Positions 39,639 to 41,129 of a stretch of DNA of 41,129 nt are shown here, in pieces. Position 1 is the stretch's first letter, and every line of letters begins with the position of its first letter. The position numbers and the translations under genes were made by a program. The notes beneath the pieces were generated by a model. It did no database searches and was not told where the DNA came from. It worked only from the letters and a program-made list of their open reading frames with translations. The stretch comes from an uncultured Gammaproteobacteria bacterium (GTDB lineage: Bacteria > Pseudomonadota > Gammaproteobacteria > Poriferisulfidales > GCA-002705445): positions 1-41,129 of the forward strand of contig CAJXAV010000008.1 in assembly GCA_913050095.1 (NCBI GenBank). The letters are read 5' to 3'.

Positions 39639-40358
39639 CTAAATATCAAATAACTCAATTTTATTATTTTTAAAAATAATATAACTAGGAGCGTTATGCC
39701 AGTCGCCAAGTACATACCTAGTATAATCTTGATCATTTAATCTAGTTTCGTGTATATTTTTTCTATGTGTATGTCCATGTATAATAACATTCGTTTTAAA
39801 TTTTTTAAAAAAACTTAAAACAGTTTCCTGGTTGACATCCATAATATTTTCAGGTTTTTGAGAAGTAATTTTTTCACTTTTTCCTCTTAAATACGAGGCA
39901 ACTTTTGTTTTTAAATTATTACTAAGTAAATTAAAAATTTTTAAAGTTATTTTATTTCTAATAAATTTTCTAAATTTTTGATAATCAATATCATCTGTGC
40001 ACAAGAGATCTCCATGAGTTATTAAAATTTTGGATTCACCAAGGTTTAAAATATAATTTTCCGGAAGAATTTTAATATGTGTTATCTCAGAAAATTTATT
40101 TCCAATTAAAAAATCTCTATTGCCATGAGTTAAAAATACCTTAGTTCCATTTTTAACAATATTTTTTAGCGTAGTTATTATTAAATTATTTTGAGTAATA
40201 TCGTATTTATCATCGATCCAGAATTCAAACAAATCTCCAAGAATATAAAGTTCTTTCATGTCACAGCTTTTATTTGTTATAAAATTTATGAATTTATTTG
40301 TAACTTCTGAATTTTTTGGATCTAAGTGTATATCTGAAATAAAATAAATGTTATTCAT
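39639..40358 (-). CDS. lpxH: UDP-2,3-diacylglucosamine diphosphatase
   Basis: ISDIHLDPKN, ILGDLFEFWID, THGNRDFLIG, ITHGDLLCTDD, IHGHTHRKNIH metallophosphoesterase motifs. Confidence 0.96.
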   Translation of the reverse strand: MNNIYFISDIHLDPKNSEVTNKFINFITNKSCDMKELYILGDLFEFWIDDKYDITQNNLIITTLKNIVKNGTKVFLTHGNRDFLIGNKFSEITHIKILPENYILNLGESKILITHGDLLCTDDIDYQKFRKFIRNKITLKIFNLLSNNLKTKVASYLRGKSEKITSQKPENIMDVNQETVLSFFKKFKTNVIIHGHTHRKNIHETRLNDQDYTRYVLGDWHNAPSYIIFKNNKIELFDI

Positions 40359-40360
40359 TT

Positions 40361-40936
40361 TTATTCAATAATTACCTCATTTATTATTATTGGATCTTTG
40401 GGGACATCTTGATGAGGCCCATAGCTTCCTGTATCTGCTAAAGCAATTTTATCTATGGTTTCTATACCCTCAATAACTTTTCCAAAAACACAGTAACCCC
40501 AGCCCTGAATAGTTTCACTTTTAAAATCTAAAAAAGTATTGTCTTTAAGATTTATGAAAAACTGTGAACTTGCCGAATGCGGGTCATTTGTCCTAGCCAT
40601 TGCTATAGTCCCTCTTGCATTACTTATCATATTATTTGCTTCATTTTGTATTGGTTTAAAAGTGTCTTTATCTTTCATATCTTGAGTAAAACCGCCACCT
40701 TGAATCATAAAATCTTTAATTACTCTATGAAATATAGTATTTGTAAAAAAACCTGATTTAATATATTTTTTAAAATTTTCAGATGTTGCGGGTGCTTTAT
40801 CATCAAATAATTCTAATTTAATATCGCCCGATGTTGTCTTGATGGTAATTATTGTATTTGTTGTCATTTCTGCATTTACTCCGTTATTTATAAAGATTAT
40901 TGCCATTAGAGCGAGATATTTGATAAGTTTTTTCAT
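40361..40936 (-). CDS. Peptidyl-prolyl cis-trans isomerase (cyclophilin) with signal peptide, PpiA-like
   Basis: MKKLIKYLALMAIIFINNGVNAE signal peptide; TIFHRVIKDFMIQGGGFTQD, NDPHSASSQFFINLKDN. Confidence 0.94.
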   Translation of the reverse strand: MKKLIKYLALMAIIFINNGVNAEMTTNTIITIKTTSGDIKLELFDDKAPATSENFKKYIKSGFFTNTIFHRVIKDFMIQGGGFTQDMKDKDTFKPIQNEANNMISNARGTIAMARTNDPHSASSQFFINLKDNTFLDFKSETIQGWGYCVFGKVIEGIETIDKIALADTGSYGPHQDVPKDPIIINEVIIE

Positions 40937-41050
40937 TTTTAAACGCTATTGTCCTTGTATGTCTGTTTTTTTTGATTAGAATACCATTCATCTAGAAAAA
41001 TATCATGTTGATTAACTTATAAATTGATGAAGTTATTCTTTTTTTTCTCG

Positions 41051-41056
41051 TATAAT
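41051..41056 (+). promoter_or_regulatory. Putative -10 box of tRNA-Pro
   Basis: TATAAT 12 nt upstream of the tRNA 5' end; no standard-spaced -35 identified. Confidence 0.4.
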
Positions 41057-41067
41057 ATACAGGTATT

Positions 41068-41129
41068 CGGGGTATAGCGCAGTCTGGTAGCGCGCCTGCT
41101 TTGGGAGCAGGATGTCGGGGGTTCGAATC
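41068..41129 (+). tRNA. tRNA-Pro(TGG), truncated at the window end
   Basis: CGGGGTA acceptor, D-arm AGCGCAGTCTGGTAGCGC, anticodon stem CCTGC/GCAGG around TTTGGGA (anticodon TGG), T-loop GTTCGAATC; 3' end outside the window. Confidence 0.93.

Noticed and set aside
41068-41129. tRNA-Pro as a possible integration site of a genomic island
   Set aside because: The window ends inside the tRNA, so no flanking direct repeat or integrase can be assessed.
1-41129. CRISPR arrays, defence islands, toxin-antitoxin pairs or secondary-metabolite clusters
   Set aside because: No repeat-spacer periodicity and no cas, TA, restriction-modification or NRPS/PKS signatures seen in either strand's ORFs.

Overview
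This is a very AT-rich, gene-dense window that looks like a chromosomal fragment of a streamlined (probably marine) gammaproteobacterium. The taxonomy is inferred from composition and gammaproteobacterial synteny: pepA-valS, lptFG, leuCDB-asd-truA-trpFBA-accD-folC-dedD-cvpA-purF. It holds a partial phoU end, about 35 mostly housekeeping or biosynthetic CDSs, and a truncated tRNA-Pro(TGG) at the right edge. I see no mobile elements, CRISPR arrays, prophage or rRNA. Most genes abut or overlap, including tail-to-tail convergent pairs. The best candidates for something new are: (1) two near-identical intergenic elements, about 80 nt each, between puuD-like / Leu-dehydrogenase-like / argD. Each has an ACGGCAGC-N4-GCTGCCGT hairpin with a T-tract exactly 21 nt upstream of the next start codon, plus shared upstream boxes at identical spacing. 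(2) A 637-aa uncharacterised protein with an HPr-kinase/PEPCK-like P-loop at its extreme C-terminus. (3) A stand-alone Urate_ox_N/PuuD-like membrane protein with a strong RBS and promoter. (4) An orphan AddA/UvrD-like helicase with no nuclease domain. (5) Predicted (near-)leaderless transcripts in tight divergent intergenes. No homology search was possible; product calls come from recognising motifs and family signatures in the translations.
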